Positions 35,000-43,868 of a DNA stretch of 64,000 nt are shown piece by piece. Each line of letters starts with the position of its first letter. Within the stretch, counting starts at the first letter, position 1. The notes under the pieces are model-generated. The model was not told the DNA's origin, ran no database searches, and saw only the letters and a list, made by a program, of their open reading frames with translations. The position numbers were made by a program, and so were the translations under genes. This DNA comes from CAYTTR01 sp964440805 (lineage in GTDB: Bacteria; Acidobacteriota; Aminicenantia; Aminicenantales; Aminicenantaceae), in assembly GCA_964440805.1 (NCBI GenBank), contig CAYTTR010000008.1, forward strand, positions 13,779-77,778, given 5' to 3'.

Positions 35000-35817
35000 T
35001 GGGAATGCTCAAAAATAAGATAAATGCCCAGATATTCCTCTTCGTATTCTTTAGGAAGAGGAGGGAATGGGGCAGAAGAATGGACTGCTCTTAAAGCGGA
35101 CAAATCAAGGGCGTTGATGCCGCTTGATTCCTCGATTTTGACATCAGATATCTGACCTGAGCTAAAAATTTTGAAATAAACAGTGGTATGAAGCCCCTTG
35201 GGAAGAGAGCCGCTTAACTGGGATTTAAGCCAGTTGCTGGAAATTCGATCAACGATTATCTGGAGATAATAGGTAAAGGGAAAAGTGGACATCCCGATTT
35301 GGGAAGAGAAGCCGGAGCCGAATCCTCCTCCCGGGCCTTCTCCTATCCCCAGTCTTACTCCTGAACCGGAACCTTCTCCCGTGCCTGAAGTTCCGGTCGA
35401 GGAAGAGGAAGAATCTCTGTCGGTTGGCTCCGATTGTTTTTGAATGGCCGTCTTTTTCTTCTCCGGCCGGGGAGTTTTTTCTTTTTCCGGTTTTTCTGTT
35501 GGATGGCGAAGACTGGAAACAGGAGTTTGTTCCAGATCCTGGGGAGTTGTCAGGTCGCGAAGAGTTTCTCTCCGGGAAACAGATGTTTCTTCTATCTCTT
35601 TTCCTCCTCCTCCGCCTCCACCTGTAAGGCTGCCTCCACTTTCTCCTCCGCCACCACCTCCCATGGAAATAACATTGACATAATGAATCATCCCTTTTTT
35701 CTTTCCGAAAGGCAATTCTGGAGAGAGGATAAGAAGAAGGGCCAGGATAATGTGGACAGCCAATGAAAGAATAACGGCTCTTTTAAAAAGAATTATTTCC
35801 TTTTGAATGAGAGTCAT
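34996..35817 (-). CDS. TolA/TonB-type energy-transducing protein
   Basis: 273 aa: one N-terminal membrane anchor (about 13-31), a long low-complexity periplasmic stretch rich in Gly and Ser (poly-Gly runs at about 54-72 and 130-165) with a Lys/Pro/Glu section, then a TonB C-terminal domain (about 180-273, with LPKGLHTTVYFKI and LSALRAVHSSAPFPPLP). Position between tolR and tolB makes it the TolA equivalent, though the C-terminal domain is TonB-like. Overlaps both neighbours by 4 bp. Confidence 0.85.
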   Translation of the reverse strand: MTLIQKEIILFKRAVILSLAVHIILALLLILSPELPFGKKKGMIHYVNVISMGGGGGGESGGSLTGGGGGGGKEIEETSVSRRETLRDLTTPQDLEQTPVSSLRHPTEKPEKEKTPRPEKKKTAIQKQSEPTDRDSSSSSTGTSGTGEGSGSGVRLGIGEGPGGGFGSGFSSQIGMSTFPFTYYLQIIVDRISSNWLKSQLSGSLPKGLHTTVYFKIFSSGQISDVKIEESSGINALDLSALRAVHSSAPFPPLPKEYEEEYLGIYLIFEHSQ

Positions 35818-36254
35818 CTGGTTTTTCTCCGGGGCTCATCCAGCGGAGCCACCACCAATCCCACCACTTCTACTCCAGCATCCTTGACAATATCCAGGAT
35901 ATGGATCACAAATCCGTAAGGAAGACTTTCATCTGCTCTGAGAAAAACAACTCTTTTTTCCCGGCCGTAGAAATATTCCTTGAGTCTTTGTTCGAGAAGA
36001 AACTGATTAATAACCGCGTCATTCATATGGATATACCGGTCACTGGTTATGGTCAGGGTAAGTCCTTCTTCGGCAGGAGAGGTTTCGGTTTCAGCTTGAG
36101 GGAGGTTGACTCCTATCCCGGATTGCATCATGGGGGCTGTAACCATGAAAATAATTAGGAGCACCAGCATGACATCAATAAGAGGAATCATGTTTATTTC
36201 AGAAAGAGATGTTCCCAACTCTTTTTTGGTTAATGAACGGTATTTAAACGCCAT
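35814..36254 (-). CDS. tolR: TolR/ExbD biopolymer transport protein
   Basis: Part of the proton-driven TolQR motor. 146 aa with one N-terminal membrane helix preceded by NMIPLIDVMLVLLIIF, containing the conserved proton-path Asp. The periplasmic domain holds the ExbD pattern LFLRADESLPYGFVIHILD-like segment near residue 105. Overlaps tolQ by 11 bp. Confidence 0.93.
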   Translation of the reverse strand: MAFKYRSLTKKELGTSLSEINMIPLIDVMLVLLIIFMVTAPMMQSGIGVNLPQAETETSPAEEGLTLTITSDRYIHMNDAVINQFLLEQRLKEYFYGREKRVVFLRADESLPYGFVIHILDIVKDAGVEVVGLVVAPLDEPRRKTR

Positions 36255-36906
36255 AGAGTCTTTCTGCGATATTGAGGAACTCGATGGAGAAATCCTCCAT
36301 TTGAGAAATAATATCTTTTATCCGGTGCAGGAAGTGGTTGTAAGCAATGACGGCAGGAATAGCGGCGAATAAACCTAAAGCGGTAGCAATAAGAGCCTCG
36401 GCAATTCCGGGAGCTACGGCTGTCAGGCTGGCTGATTTTTGAATCCCTATTTCATGAAAGGAGTGCATGATTCCCCAGACTGTACCAAAAAGACCGATAA
36501 AAGGAGTGACACTGCCGGTAGTAGCCAGGAAATTCATCATTTTTTCCAGACGTCTTATTTCCAGATTGGAGGCTTTAATTAAAGCTCTGTTGAGACTTTC
36601 CATTCCCGAGGAGTTCAAGACTGGTTCAGGATTGGATTTGTTGCGGTAGGCTAGTTCCTTGAAACCGGAGAGGAAAAGAGATGCCAGAGGGCTGGCTTTG
36701 TATTTTTCAGCCGCCTCATTCACCTCTGTGAGGTTGCGGCTCCTGCGGAATATGGATAAAAATTTTTTCGATTGGTTATTGGCTGTCTTCAGAGTACTTC
36801 TTTTAAAAAAAATAATAGCCCAGGAGAAAACAGAAAAGCCAACTAAAATTAATAATACAAACTGAACTACTATGCTGGCTTCTATAATGAGTTTTATAAA
36901 GTTCAT
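36244..36906 (-). CDS. tolQ: TolQ/ExbB proton channel protein
   Basis: 220 aa from ATG 36906 (MNFIKLIIEAS); the longer in-frame start at 36957 overlaps the promoter and is rejected. Three membrane helices (about 8-32, 118-140, 155-178). Conserved regions LATTGSVTPFIGLFGTVWG and GIAEALIATALGLFAAIPAV carry the channel threonines. First gene of the tol operon. No clear ribosome-binding site. Confidence 0.94.
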   Translation of the reverse strand: MNFIKLIIEASIVVQFVLLILVGFSVFSWAIIFFKRSTLKTANNQSKKFLSIFRRSRNLTEVNEAAEKYKASPLASLFLSGFKELAYRNKSNPEPVLNSSGMESLNRALIKASNLEIRRLEKMMNFLATTGSVTPFIGLFGTVWGIMHSFHEIGIQKSASLTAVAPGIAEALIATALGLFAAIPAVIAYNHFLHRIKDIISQMEDFSIEFLNIAERLYGV

Positions 36907-36923
36907 TTCAATACCGCTAACCA

Positions 36924-36953
36924 AAATTAGCATACGCCAGGGGGAAATGTCAA
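36924..36953 (-). promoter_or_regulatory. tol operon promoter
   Basis: Minus strand: TTGACA (36948-36953), 18-bp spacer, TAATTT (36924-36929), 17 nt before the tolQ ATG. Predicted leader about 10 nt. Confidence 0.55.
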
Positions 36954-37034
36954 ACAAATGAACTCTAAATCAGCTGAGAAGAGCGGAGGGAAAATGGCGT
37001 TTAAAATTAGAATCGGAGTGAAGAACATACTGAA

Positions 37035-37629
37035 TACTCTTCCATCCAATGGTTTTACCCAAAAAAATTTAATAGGAGCCTGCATATCATGTCTTTTTCC
37101 ACTTTGATTATGATTGTTGCAGGGAGGAAGATTTCCATCCGGGGCCGGTTGCTGATTCAGGAAGGCTATCATCCGTCACTTCCCAAGGAAGCAGGAGAAT
37201 TGATAAAAGGGATTTTTGTTTATGCTTTTATTATCGAAGGTATTGCCGCTGCCCTTCTCTATCTTCGTTGGCATAAACAGTATCCGGGCGCAGAAGCTAT
37301 TTTCAAATCTGTTTTTCATGCCATATCAGCTTTTTGATATGGCCATAAAAACAGCTATTCGGTTGAGCAATCTCAATATCCTGGAGTTTCTTCCTCTTAT
37401 CTCAGGAATCAACATTCAGGAAATTGCTCCACCGGATAAATTTATTGGTAAGAGTTTGAGTGAACTTGACCTGAGAAATAAATATGGGATTCAAATAATA
37501 GCCATTAAAGAGCTTATTCCAGAGAAAACCACTTTTATTCCCAAGGCGGATTTTGTCATAAAAGATAGCGATATTCTGATAGTAATGGGGGAAGAAAAAC
37601 AACTGGCCAAGCTCAATTCCAAGTCCTGA
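37035..37629 (+). pseudogene. KtrB-KtrA potassium transporter remnant (internal deletion)
   Basis: Residue-level similarity to a TrkH/KtrB membrane subunit is visible from about 37035 (SIQW) and clearly at 37089-37334 (MSFSTLIMIVAGRKISIRG, then FKSVFHAISAF), where the family would continue CNAGF but a TGA follows. Immediately after, the sequence switches to the end of a KtrA/TrkA regulator (MAIKTAIRLSNLNILEFLPL, then IQEIAPPDKFIGKSLSELDL to KLNSKS at 37629). The N-terminal part of KtrB, its second half and the nucleotide-binding domain of KtrA are missing. This is a fossil formed by deletion inside a ktrB-ktrA operon. Confidence 0.8.
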
Positions 37630-37637
37630 AATATTTT

Positions 37638-39986
37638 TTATAATTGTAATATTTTTTTAAGAATAGCTTCAGCAACCTGCTTAGCCATCCGGCCGCTTTC
37701 TTTGGCTGGCCCGACACAGGAAGGACAGCCTTCCTGACAAGGACAGCTCTGAATGGTTTTCAAAGAATGAGACAGGATTTCTTTTTCCAGGTCAAAAAGT
37801 GAAGGGCTTAAGCCGATTCCTCCGGGAAAGTTATCATATATGAAGATATTGGGTTCAAAATCTACATCTGAAAAGGGCCACTCTTCCTGGGCTGCGGATT
37901 TGGACCGGATATCTCTGGGAGGAAGGCTCTTGCCGGTGGTATTATCACCGATTGATACTCCCACATCATGTATATCGCACATCATGAAGAGAGGAGAGAC
38001 ATGGTGGAGACAGTAAGCCAGACCAAAAAGGCCGTTTATTTTTTCTTCTGAAGAATAAGCAAGACTTTTAATGAGAGAAGAGGGAATGGTCAGCCAATAG
38101 GCTGTGGTATGCATCTCGTTTTGGGGAAGACTGAGCTCGCCTGAGCCCACGTTTTCCATAGTATGAAACTTGATTTTTTTAAATCCCACTACCTGGGTGG
38201 CCACGTGAACTTCTCCATGGAATACTTGGCAGGAACCGATCTTTTTTTCCCTGAAGGAATCCAGAATTTTTATTTTGGTGTAATCGATGGCATCGGTGTA
38301 ATAATCAACATCAGTCTTCTTGACATAAGCCCTTCTCTGGAGAAAATTTAAGTTTTCCACAAAATACTGTTGACCTTCACAGAGATAGATGGCTTTGGGA
38401 TGGAGAGTGGTCAAGGCAGATGAAAAATCAACTTCGGCAATAACCTTGGATTTATCTGTAATATCCACTACCACGAAGTTATCGGAGCTGATGCTTCTCA
38501 GGCTAACTCCGTCGGCAGGATAAGCATCAGAAGTCCAGAACCATTTTCCCTGGGAGTGGTGAAGCAATTTTTCTTCTTCCAGGAATCGAAGAATGTCTGA
38601 TATATCGACTTGGCCGAATTTTTCACCGTCAACAAAAGGGAGCTCGAAAGCTGCACATTCGATATGGCTGATAAGAATAGACAGGTTATCCGGATTGATT
38701 AGAGCTCTTTCGGGATTTTTGGAGAAGAAATAATCCGGATGGTTAACGATAAATTGATCAAGAGGGGCACTAGAGGCAACCAGAACTGCGGCTGAAGCGC
38801 CGCTTTTGCGGCCGGCCCGGCCGGCTCTCTGCCAGGTGCTGGTGATTGTTCCCGGATAACCGGCCATAACTGTAGCATCGAGAGTGCCGATATCTATACC
38901 CAGCTCAAGCGCATTAGTGGAGATAACGCCCCTGATTTTTCCCCCGCGCAGGTTTTTTTCTATCTCACGCCTTTTCGCAGGAAGATAGCCTCCGCGGTAA
39001 CCTCGAACCAGCCCTTGTTGTGAAAGGGAGCGTTCGCTATCTTCCTTGAGGTAAGTCAGTAAAACTTCTGTTATTAACCGGCTCTGGGCAAAAACAATGG
39101 TCTGGAGATTTTTCCGGAGAAAAATGGAAGCTACTCGCCTGGTCTCATTTACATAAGAGCGTCTTATGCCCAGCTCCTGGTTGACCACTGGCGGATTGTA
39201 GAAGACGAAATATTTTTCTCCCTGAGGGGCTCCGTTTTCGTCAATCAAGCTCACCTCTTCTTCGATCATTTTTTCTGCCATTTCAACGGGATTGGAGATG
39301 GTGGCTGTGCAAAGAATAAACTTAGGTGAGGAGCCGTAGAAGCGGCAAATTCTCTTGAGCCGGCGAAGGATATTGGCCAGGTGACTGCCGAAAATTCCTC
39401 TATAGTTATGCAATTCATCTATGACCACGTATTTCAAATTCTCAAAAAGTTTTATCCATTTGGTGTGATGGGGGAGAATGCCTGAATGAAGCATGTCGGG
39501 ATTGGTCAAAATTATATGACCTCTGGCCCTGATGGCCTTTCTGGCATCCTGGGGCGTATCTCCGTCATAGGTGAAAATTCTTATTTCGCCGGGTAAAAGT
39601 TTGATGGTTTCGTCAAGCTCAGCTCTCTGATCTTGAGAAAGTGCCTTGGTGGGGAAAAGATAAACGGCCCGGCTTGAAGGGTCTTTTAGGATGGTATGGA
39701 GGACAGGAAGATTGTAACAAAGAGTTTTTCCGGAAGCGGTGGGAGTGACCACTACAATATTTTTTCCTTTGTTTGTGTTTTGCCAGGAAAGGTACTGGTG
39801 TGAGTAAAGGCGGGAAAAGCCCTTTTCCAGGAGAGCCTTGATCAGGGCAGGATGAACATCGGAAGGGTAATCAAGAGAACGCCCTTGTCTGGGAGGAATA
39901 TGTTTTATGGCCCTAATGGAACCGTGAGAAAGACTTGCTTTCTTAAGCTCCTGAAGCGCTTCTAAAAGACTCCAATGGTCTGACAT
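37638..39986 (-). CDS. mrfA: MrfA/YprA-type DEAD/DEAH helicase with zinc C-terminal domain
   Basis: 782-aa superfamily-2 3'-5' DNA helicase; relatives in Bacillus (MrfA) repair mitomycin lesions. Walker A PTASGKT near residue 85, DELHNYRG (DEAH-box variant), SATI-like LCTATISNP, and motif VI QRAGRAGRK. The DUF1998-type C-terminal domain (from about 600) ends with the zinc-binding cysteines CPCQEGCPSC near residue 755. Divergent from uvrA with 99 bp between the starts, an arrangement suggesting shared control of two repair genes. There is no ribosome-binding site before ATG 39986. Confidence 0.9.
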   Translation of the reverse strand: MSDHWSLLEALQELKKASLSHGSIRAIKHIPPRQGRSLDYPSDVHPALIKALLEKGFSRLYSHQYLSWQNTNKGKNIVVVTPTASGKTLCYNLPVLHTILKDPSSRAVYLFPTKALSQDQRAELDETIKLLPGEIRIFTYDGDTPQDARKAIRARGHIILTNPDMLHSGILPHHTKWIKLFENLKYVVIDELHNYRGIFGSHLANILRRLKRICRFYGSSPKFILCTATISNPVEMAEKMIEEEVSLIDENGAPQGEKYFVFYNPPVVNQELGIRRSYVNETRRVASIFLRKNLQTIVFAQSRLITEVLLTYLKEDSERSLSQQGLVRGYRGGYLPAKRREIEKNLRGGKIRGVISTNALELGIDIGTLDATVMAGYPGTITSTWQRAGRAGRKSGASAAVLVASSAPLDQFIVNHPDYFFSKNPERALINPDNLSILISHIECAAFELPFVDGEKFGQVDISDILRFLEEEKLLHHSQGKWFWTSDAYPADGVSLRSISSDNFVVVDITDKSKVIAEVDFSSALTTLHPKAIYLCEGQQYFVENLNFLQRRAYVKKTDVDYYTDAIDYTKIKILDSFREKKIGSCQVFHGEVHVATQVVGFKKIKFHTMENVGSGELSLPQNEMHTTAYWLTIPSSLIKSLAYSSEEKINGLFGLAYCLHHVSPLFMMCDIHDVGVSIGDNTTGKSLPPRDIRSKSAAQEEWPFSDVDFEPNIFIYDNFPGGIGLSPSLFDLEKEILSHSLKTIQSCPCQEGCPSCVGPAKESGRMAKQVAEAILKKILQL

Positions 39987-40004
39987 TTTTGTTTAGCTGC
40001 TTCT

Positions 40005-40033
40005 ATCTTAAGATATTCAAAATAGTTGGTCAA
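40005..40033 (-). promoter_or_regulatory. mrfA promoter
   Basis: Minus strand: TTGACC (40028-40033), 17-bp spacer, TAAGAT (40005-40010), 18 nt before the ATG; leader about 11 nt without a ribosome-binding site. The -35 box is inside the small palindrome GTTG-GT-CAAC (40025-40034), a conceivable operator half between mrfA and uvrA. Confidence 0.55.
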
Positions 40034-40048
40034 CATTTCCCTCCTGTG

Positions 40049-40077
40049 TTGTGAATCTCTGAGTTTAAGATTAAAAT
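40049..40077 (+). promoter_or_regulatory. uvrA promoter
   Basis: TTGTGA (40049-40054), 17-bp spacer, TAAAAT (40072-40077), 8 nt before the ATG at 40086. Predicted leader 0-2 nt. It is back-to-back with the mrfA promoter, their -35 boxes 15 bp apart. Confidence 0.6.
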
Positions 40078-40085
40078 ACATTCTT

Positions 40086-42596
40086 ATGATTAATACCATC
40101 ACGGTTAAAAAAGCAGCTCAGCATAATCTAAAAAGAATTGATGTCAGTCTGCCGCGCCAGAAGCTGGTGGTTATAACCGGGCCCAGCGGATCGGGAAAAT
40201 CATCCCTGGCCTTCGACACTCTCTTTGCTGAAGGGCAACGAAGATATATAGACTGCCTTTCTGCCTATGCCCGTCAGTATATTGAACAATTGGAAAAACC
40301 GGAAGTAGAGTCTATCCAGGGACTTTCCCCCTCCATCTCTATTGACCAGAAAACCATATCTCCAAATCCCCGTTCAACAGTGGGAACCATTACCGAAATA
40401 TATGATTTTTTAAGACTCCTTTTTGCCAGGGTGGGAATTCCTCATTGTTTTAGGTGCGGCCGGATAATAATGAAACAGAATCCGGATCAAATGAGAAAAA
40501 AAATTCTGGAAGAAACAGAAAGAGAAAAAATTAAAATCTTGTCTCCTGTGGTAAAAGGGAGAAAAGGAGAATATTCTCACCTTTTCCAGAGGCTTCGCCA
40601 GAAAGGTTTTCTGAGGGTGCGAGTCAATGGTCAATGGAAGGAGCTGGAAGAGGAGATAGTTCTGGAAAAAACCAGATCCCACAATATCGAAGTCCTGGTG
40701 GATGAATTGGTTGCCTCTGTCAAAAAAACAACCAGACTGGAAGAAGCTGTTAATATGGCCCTGGAGATGGCAGAGGGGGAAATGGTGATGGTCAGGGAAG
40801 ATAATAGTGAGACTTACTACTCCCTCAGGCTTCATTGTCCTTACTGTGGGCTCAGTCTTCCAGAGGTTGAACCCAGGTCTTTTTCTTTCAACAGCCCTTA
40901 TGGAGCCTGTTCTCGTTGTCACGGAGTTGGGTTCGAAGGATTAACTGAGCAAAAAGATGATGTTCACTCAAAGGACACTCCCTGTTTCCGCTGCGGAGGG
41001 AGCCGCCTTAGAGAAGAAAGCCTGGCTGTTGATATTGACGGGAAAAATATTTATCAATGGAGCACTCTTCCTGTCGGTCAGTTAATAGATAGAATTTCCA
41101 AGCTAACCTTTTCATCAAGAAATGAACATGTGGCTTCAAGAATCATCAAAGAAATATTGTCCCGTTCGCGGGTTATGAAAGATTTGGGGATGGATTATCT
41201 TGACCTGATGCGGCCCTCTTTTACTCTTTCCGGGGGTGAAGCCCGGCGGGTCCGGCTGGCGGCTCAGGTAGGCTCAAGACTACGGGGAGTGCTTTATGTT
41301 CTTGATGAGCCCACTATTGGGCTTCACCAGAGGGATAACTCCCGGTTGATTTCCCTTTTAAGAGAGCTAAGGAATGAGGGAAATTCAATAATAGTGGTGG
41401 AGCATGATGAGCAGACTATTAGAGCGGCTGACTATATTCTTGATCTTGGACCCGGGGCCGGAGAAAAAGGCGGATGGGTGGTGGCTGAAGGAGAGGCAAC
41501 CGAGGTTATCCAGCTTGGTGGTTCATTGACATCTCAGTACCTGAGGGGAGTGAAATCTATTTTGGTTCCTGTAAAAAGAAGAAAACCGCGAGGCTGGATT
41601 ACTGTGGTTCAAGCTTCCGAGCATAATTTGAAAAATATTGATGTCCCTATCCCCTTGGGAGTAATGACTGTTGTAACCGGAGTGTCTGGTTCAGGCAAGA
41701 GTACCTTAGTGTATGATATTATTTACCGGGAATTCTTGAATCGTTTATCCGGGGCGCAAAGAAAAGCAGGGAAGCACCAGGATATAATAGGAGCAGAGAA
41801 AGTCGATAAAGTGGTATCAGTAAACCAGAATCCCATTGGACGAACTCCCCGCTCTAACCCTGCCACTTATACTGGAGTCTTTACTCACCTTCGGCAGCTA
41901 TTTTCTATGACTCCGGAAGCCAGGATGAGGGGTTACAAGCCGGGAAGGTTCAGTTTCAATTTGCCGGGTGGCAGGTGTGAAGTTTGTCAGGGAGCAGGTG
42001 TTAAGAAAATCGAGATGCATTTCTTACCCGATGTCTTTATCACCTGTGATCGATGTCAGGGAAAGAGGTATAATAAAGAAACTCTATGTGTCCGGTACAA
42101 AGGCCGTAATATTGCTGAATACCTGAGTTTTACTGTAGATAAAGCTTATGATGAGCTTAAAGCTCACCCAGCTCTCAAGAGGAAGTTGGGTTTTTTAAAG
42201 AATGTTGGATTGGGCTATTTGAGGCTTGGGCAGCCCGCTCCCACTCTTTCCGGAGGAGAAGCCCAGAGGGTCAAGCTCACTAAGGAGCTAAGCAGGAAAG
42301 GTACTGGGAAAACCCTTTACCTCCTGGATGAGCCTACAACCGGTCTTCATTTTGATGATGTCCAGAAACTCCTGGAAGTCCTTTCAGCCTTGGTTGATAG
42401 GGGAAATACTGTGCTTATAATTGAGCATCAACTTGATGTGATTAAGAGTTGTGACTACATTATTGATTTGGGACCGGAAGGAGGAGAAGAGGGAGGATGG
42501 ATAGTGGCTCAAGGAAATCCTGAGGAAGTTTCTCAGGTGTCGACTTCTCACACTGGAAGTTTTTTAAGAAAGTCACTAACTAAGAAAAATATTTAG
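40086..42596 (+). CDS. uvrA: UvrA excinuclease ABC subunit A, shortened
   Basis: ATPase that finds bulky DNA lesions and loads UvrB. 836 aa from ATG 40086, about 100 aa shorter than the usual 930-950. Both ABC modules are complete: Walker A GPSGSGKSS and GVSGSGKST, signatures LSGGEARRVRLA and LSGGEAQRVKL, and both LDEPT motifs. The UvrB-binding CFRCG region remains. The missing part lies between ACSRCHGVGF and CFRCGGSRLREESLAV, where only about 15 residues replace the usual 110-130. The stop TAG is the first triplet of repeat copy C. Nearly leaderless promoter. Confidence 0.94.
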   Translation: MINTITVKKAAQHNLKRIDVSLPRQKLVVITGPSGSGKSSLAFDTLFAEGQRRYIDCLSAYARQYIEQLEKPEVESIQGLSPSISIDQKTISPNPRSTVGTITEIYDFLRLLFARVGIPHCFRCGRIIMKQNPDQMRKKILEETEREKIKILSPVVKGRKGEYSHLFQRLRQKGFLRVRVNGQWKELEEEIVLEKTRSHNIEVLVDELVASVKKTTRLEEAVNMALEMAEGEMVMVREDNSETYYSLRLHCPYCGLSLPEVEPRSFSFNSPYGACSRCHGVGFEGLTEQKDDVHSKDTPCFRCGGSRLREESLAVDIDGKNIYQWSTLPVGQLIDRISKLTFSSRNEHVASRIIKEILSRSRVMKDLGMDYLDLMRPSFTLSGGEARRVRLAAQVGSRLRGVLYVLDEPTIGLHQRDNSRLISLLRELRNEGNSIIVVEHDEQTIRAADYILDLGPGAGEKGGWVVAEGEATEVIQLGGSLTSQYLRGVKSILVPVKRRKPRGWITVVQASEHNLKNIDVPIPLGVMTVVTGVSGSGKSTLVYDIIYREFLNRLSGAQRKAGKHQDIIGAEKVDKVVSVNQNPIGRTPRSNPATYTGVFTHLRQLFSMTPEARMRGYKPGRFSFNLPGGRCEVCQGAGVKKIEMHFLPDVFITCDRCQGKRYNKETLCVRYKGRNIAEYLSFTVDKAYDELKAHPALKRKLGFLKNVGLGYLRLGQPAPTLSGGEAQRVKLTKELSRKGTGKTLYLLDEPTTGLHFDDVQKLLEVLSALVDRGNTVLIIEHQLDVIKSCDYIIDLGPEGGEEGGWIVAQGNPEEVSQVSTSHTGSFLRKSLTKKNI

Positions 42597-42868
42597 CCTT
42601 GACTATTAATAAAAAAGGCCGATAGTTATAATATATAATATAAAAAAGACCATGAATGACTTAAGAGAATTTCTCAAGGCATACATAGATGAAGTAAGTA
42701 TATTAAACTTTGTTAATGTGCTTTATCTAAAAATCGGTTTTTTTACCCTTTGGGCGAGCCGATCTTGCCGCATTCGCTCCGCTACGGGGCACTTGTGGCA
42801 GAGGATCATAGCTGTGTGCTCTGTGCCTCGCATCTCCGGCAAGCTCGACTTGTGAATAATACAGGCTA
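42594..42868 (+). repeat. Palindromic interspersed element, copy C (long form)
   Basis: Begins TAGCCTTGACTATTAATAAA with the GGCCGAT arm, core with MNDLREFLKAY reading frame, ATCGG arm followed by a T-run, CCCTTTGGG hairpin, GC-rich module, and ends TTGTGAATAATACAGGCTA. Its first three bases are the uvrA stop codon and its right end supplies TTGTGA, the -35 box of the holB promoter. Confidence 0.88.
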
Positions 42869-42878
42869 ATTATTTAAT
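42850..42878 (+). promoter_or_regulatory. holB promoter built on the repeat end
   Basis: TTGTGA (42850-42855, inside the terminal repeat of element copy C), 17-bp spacer, TTTAAT (42873-42878, outside the element), then 8 nt to the ATG at 42887. Supports the ATG start rather than GTG 42881 and predicts a leaderless mRNA. Confidence 0.5.
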
Positions 42879-42886
42879 GGGTGTTT

Positions 42887-43867
42887 ATGTCTTTCAATGA
42901 TATTGTAGGAAACGAAAGGGCCAAGGGAATTCTCAGCCGAGCTCTGGTTAGAGAGAGAATTCCCAACTCTCTTCTTATTTTTGGTCCCCGGGGAGTGGGC
43001 AAGAAAGAAACTGCCTTGGTGTTGGCTAAAGCCATGAATTGCTTGAACGGCCATCAAGATTCCTGCGAAAGATGTTCAGTTTGCCGGGCCATAAATGAGA
43101 AAAAATATCCGGATGTAATGGAGATTTTTCCCCAAGGAGATGTTATAAAGATCGAAGATATAAGGACCTTAAAGAAGATAGCCTATTTTAAACCAATGTC
43201 GGGCAGGAAAAGACTTTTTATCATAGAACAAGCAGAAAAAATGAGAGACGAGGCAGCCAATACTTTGTTAAAAGTTCTGGAGGAACCGCCTGATTTTTCC
43301 CACATTATTCTATTGACAACAACAATCCATCTTATCCTGCCTACCATAAAGTCCCGTTGTCAAATGGTTTCTTTCTCTTCTGTTCCCCGGGAGGCCATTC
43401 ATAAATATTTATTGGAGAAAGGGCTGGAAAAAGAAAAAGCCAGGCTGATTTCTCTCCTTGTCCGGGGAAACTTTAAAAAAGCCATTGATTTTGACTGGGA
43501 TGAAGCCCAGGCTTTACGGGAAAAATCATGGAATCTTTTTCACTCCTTGATCACCGGAAGTGATCTTTCTTCAAACCTTAAAAGCTTCTGGGTTTCCCGG
43601 AACAAATTAAGAGAAGATTTTGAAGCAGTGCTGGGAATTATGGCCTCTTTCTATAGGGATTTGTTAGTGATCAAAGAGAATGGGGAAAACAAACTCCTTA
43701 TAAATTTCGATTATCAGGAAAAACTAAAGAAAGTAACGGCAAAGTTTACCCGGAAGACCTTGATGGAGAAACTTAGCTGGATCGATGAGGCCTTGGAGGG
43801 GATAGAGAGGAACCTCAATCCTCAAATCATTGTCCATACATTTTTTTCTCATTTTACGAGGATATAA
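42887..43867 (+). CDS. holB: DNA polymerase III delta' (clamp-loader ATPase-like)
   Basis: 326 aa from ATG 42887 (MSFNDIVGNERAKG); a GTG two codons upstream is possible. AAA+ clamp-loader fold with a modified P-loop GPRGVGKKE (Lys where Thr/Ser is usual), the four-cysteine zinc module CLNGHQDSCERCSVC, and LLKVLEEPPDFSHIIL plus a TIKSRCQ sensor segment. The altered P-loop fits a delta' subunit that does not hydrolyse ATP. ricT starts 1 bp after its stop, the holB-yaaT order also known from Bacillus. Confidence 0.87.
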   Translation: MSFNDIVGNERAKGILSRALVRERIPNSLLIFGPRGVGKKETALVLAKAMNCLNGHQDSCERCSVCRAINEKKYPDVMEIFPQGDVIKIEDIRTLKKIAYFKPMSGRKRLFIIEQAEKMRDEAANTLLKVLEEPPDFSHIILLTTTIHLILPTIKSRCQMVSFSSVPREAIHKYLLEKGLEKEKARLISLLVRGNFKKAIDFDWDEAQALREKSWNLFHSLITGSDLSSNLKSFWVSRNKLREDFEAVLGIMASFYRDLLVIKENGENKLLINFDYQEKLKKVTAKFTRKTLMEKLSWIDEALEGIERNLNPQIIVHTFFSHFTRI

Positions 43868-43868
43868 A

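Noticed and set aside
36994..37108. Short ORF with a GGAGGG site before the KtrB remnant
   Set aside because: It runs in a different frame across the KtrB-like SIQW and LHIMSFSTL region and has no recognisable product.
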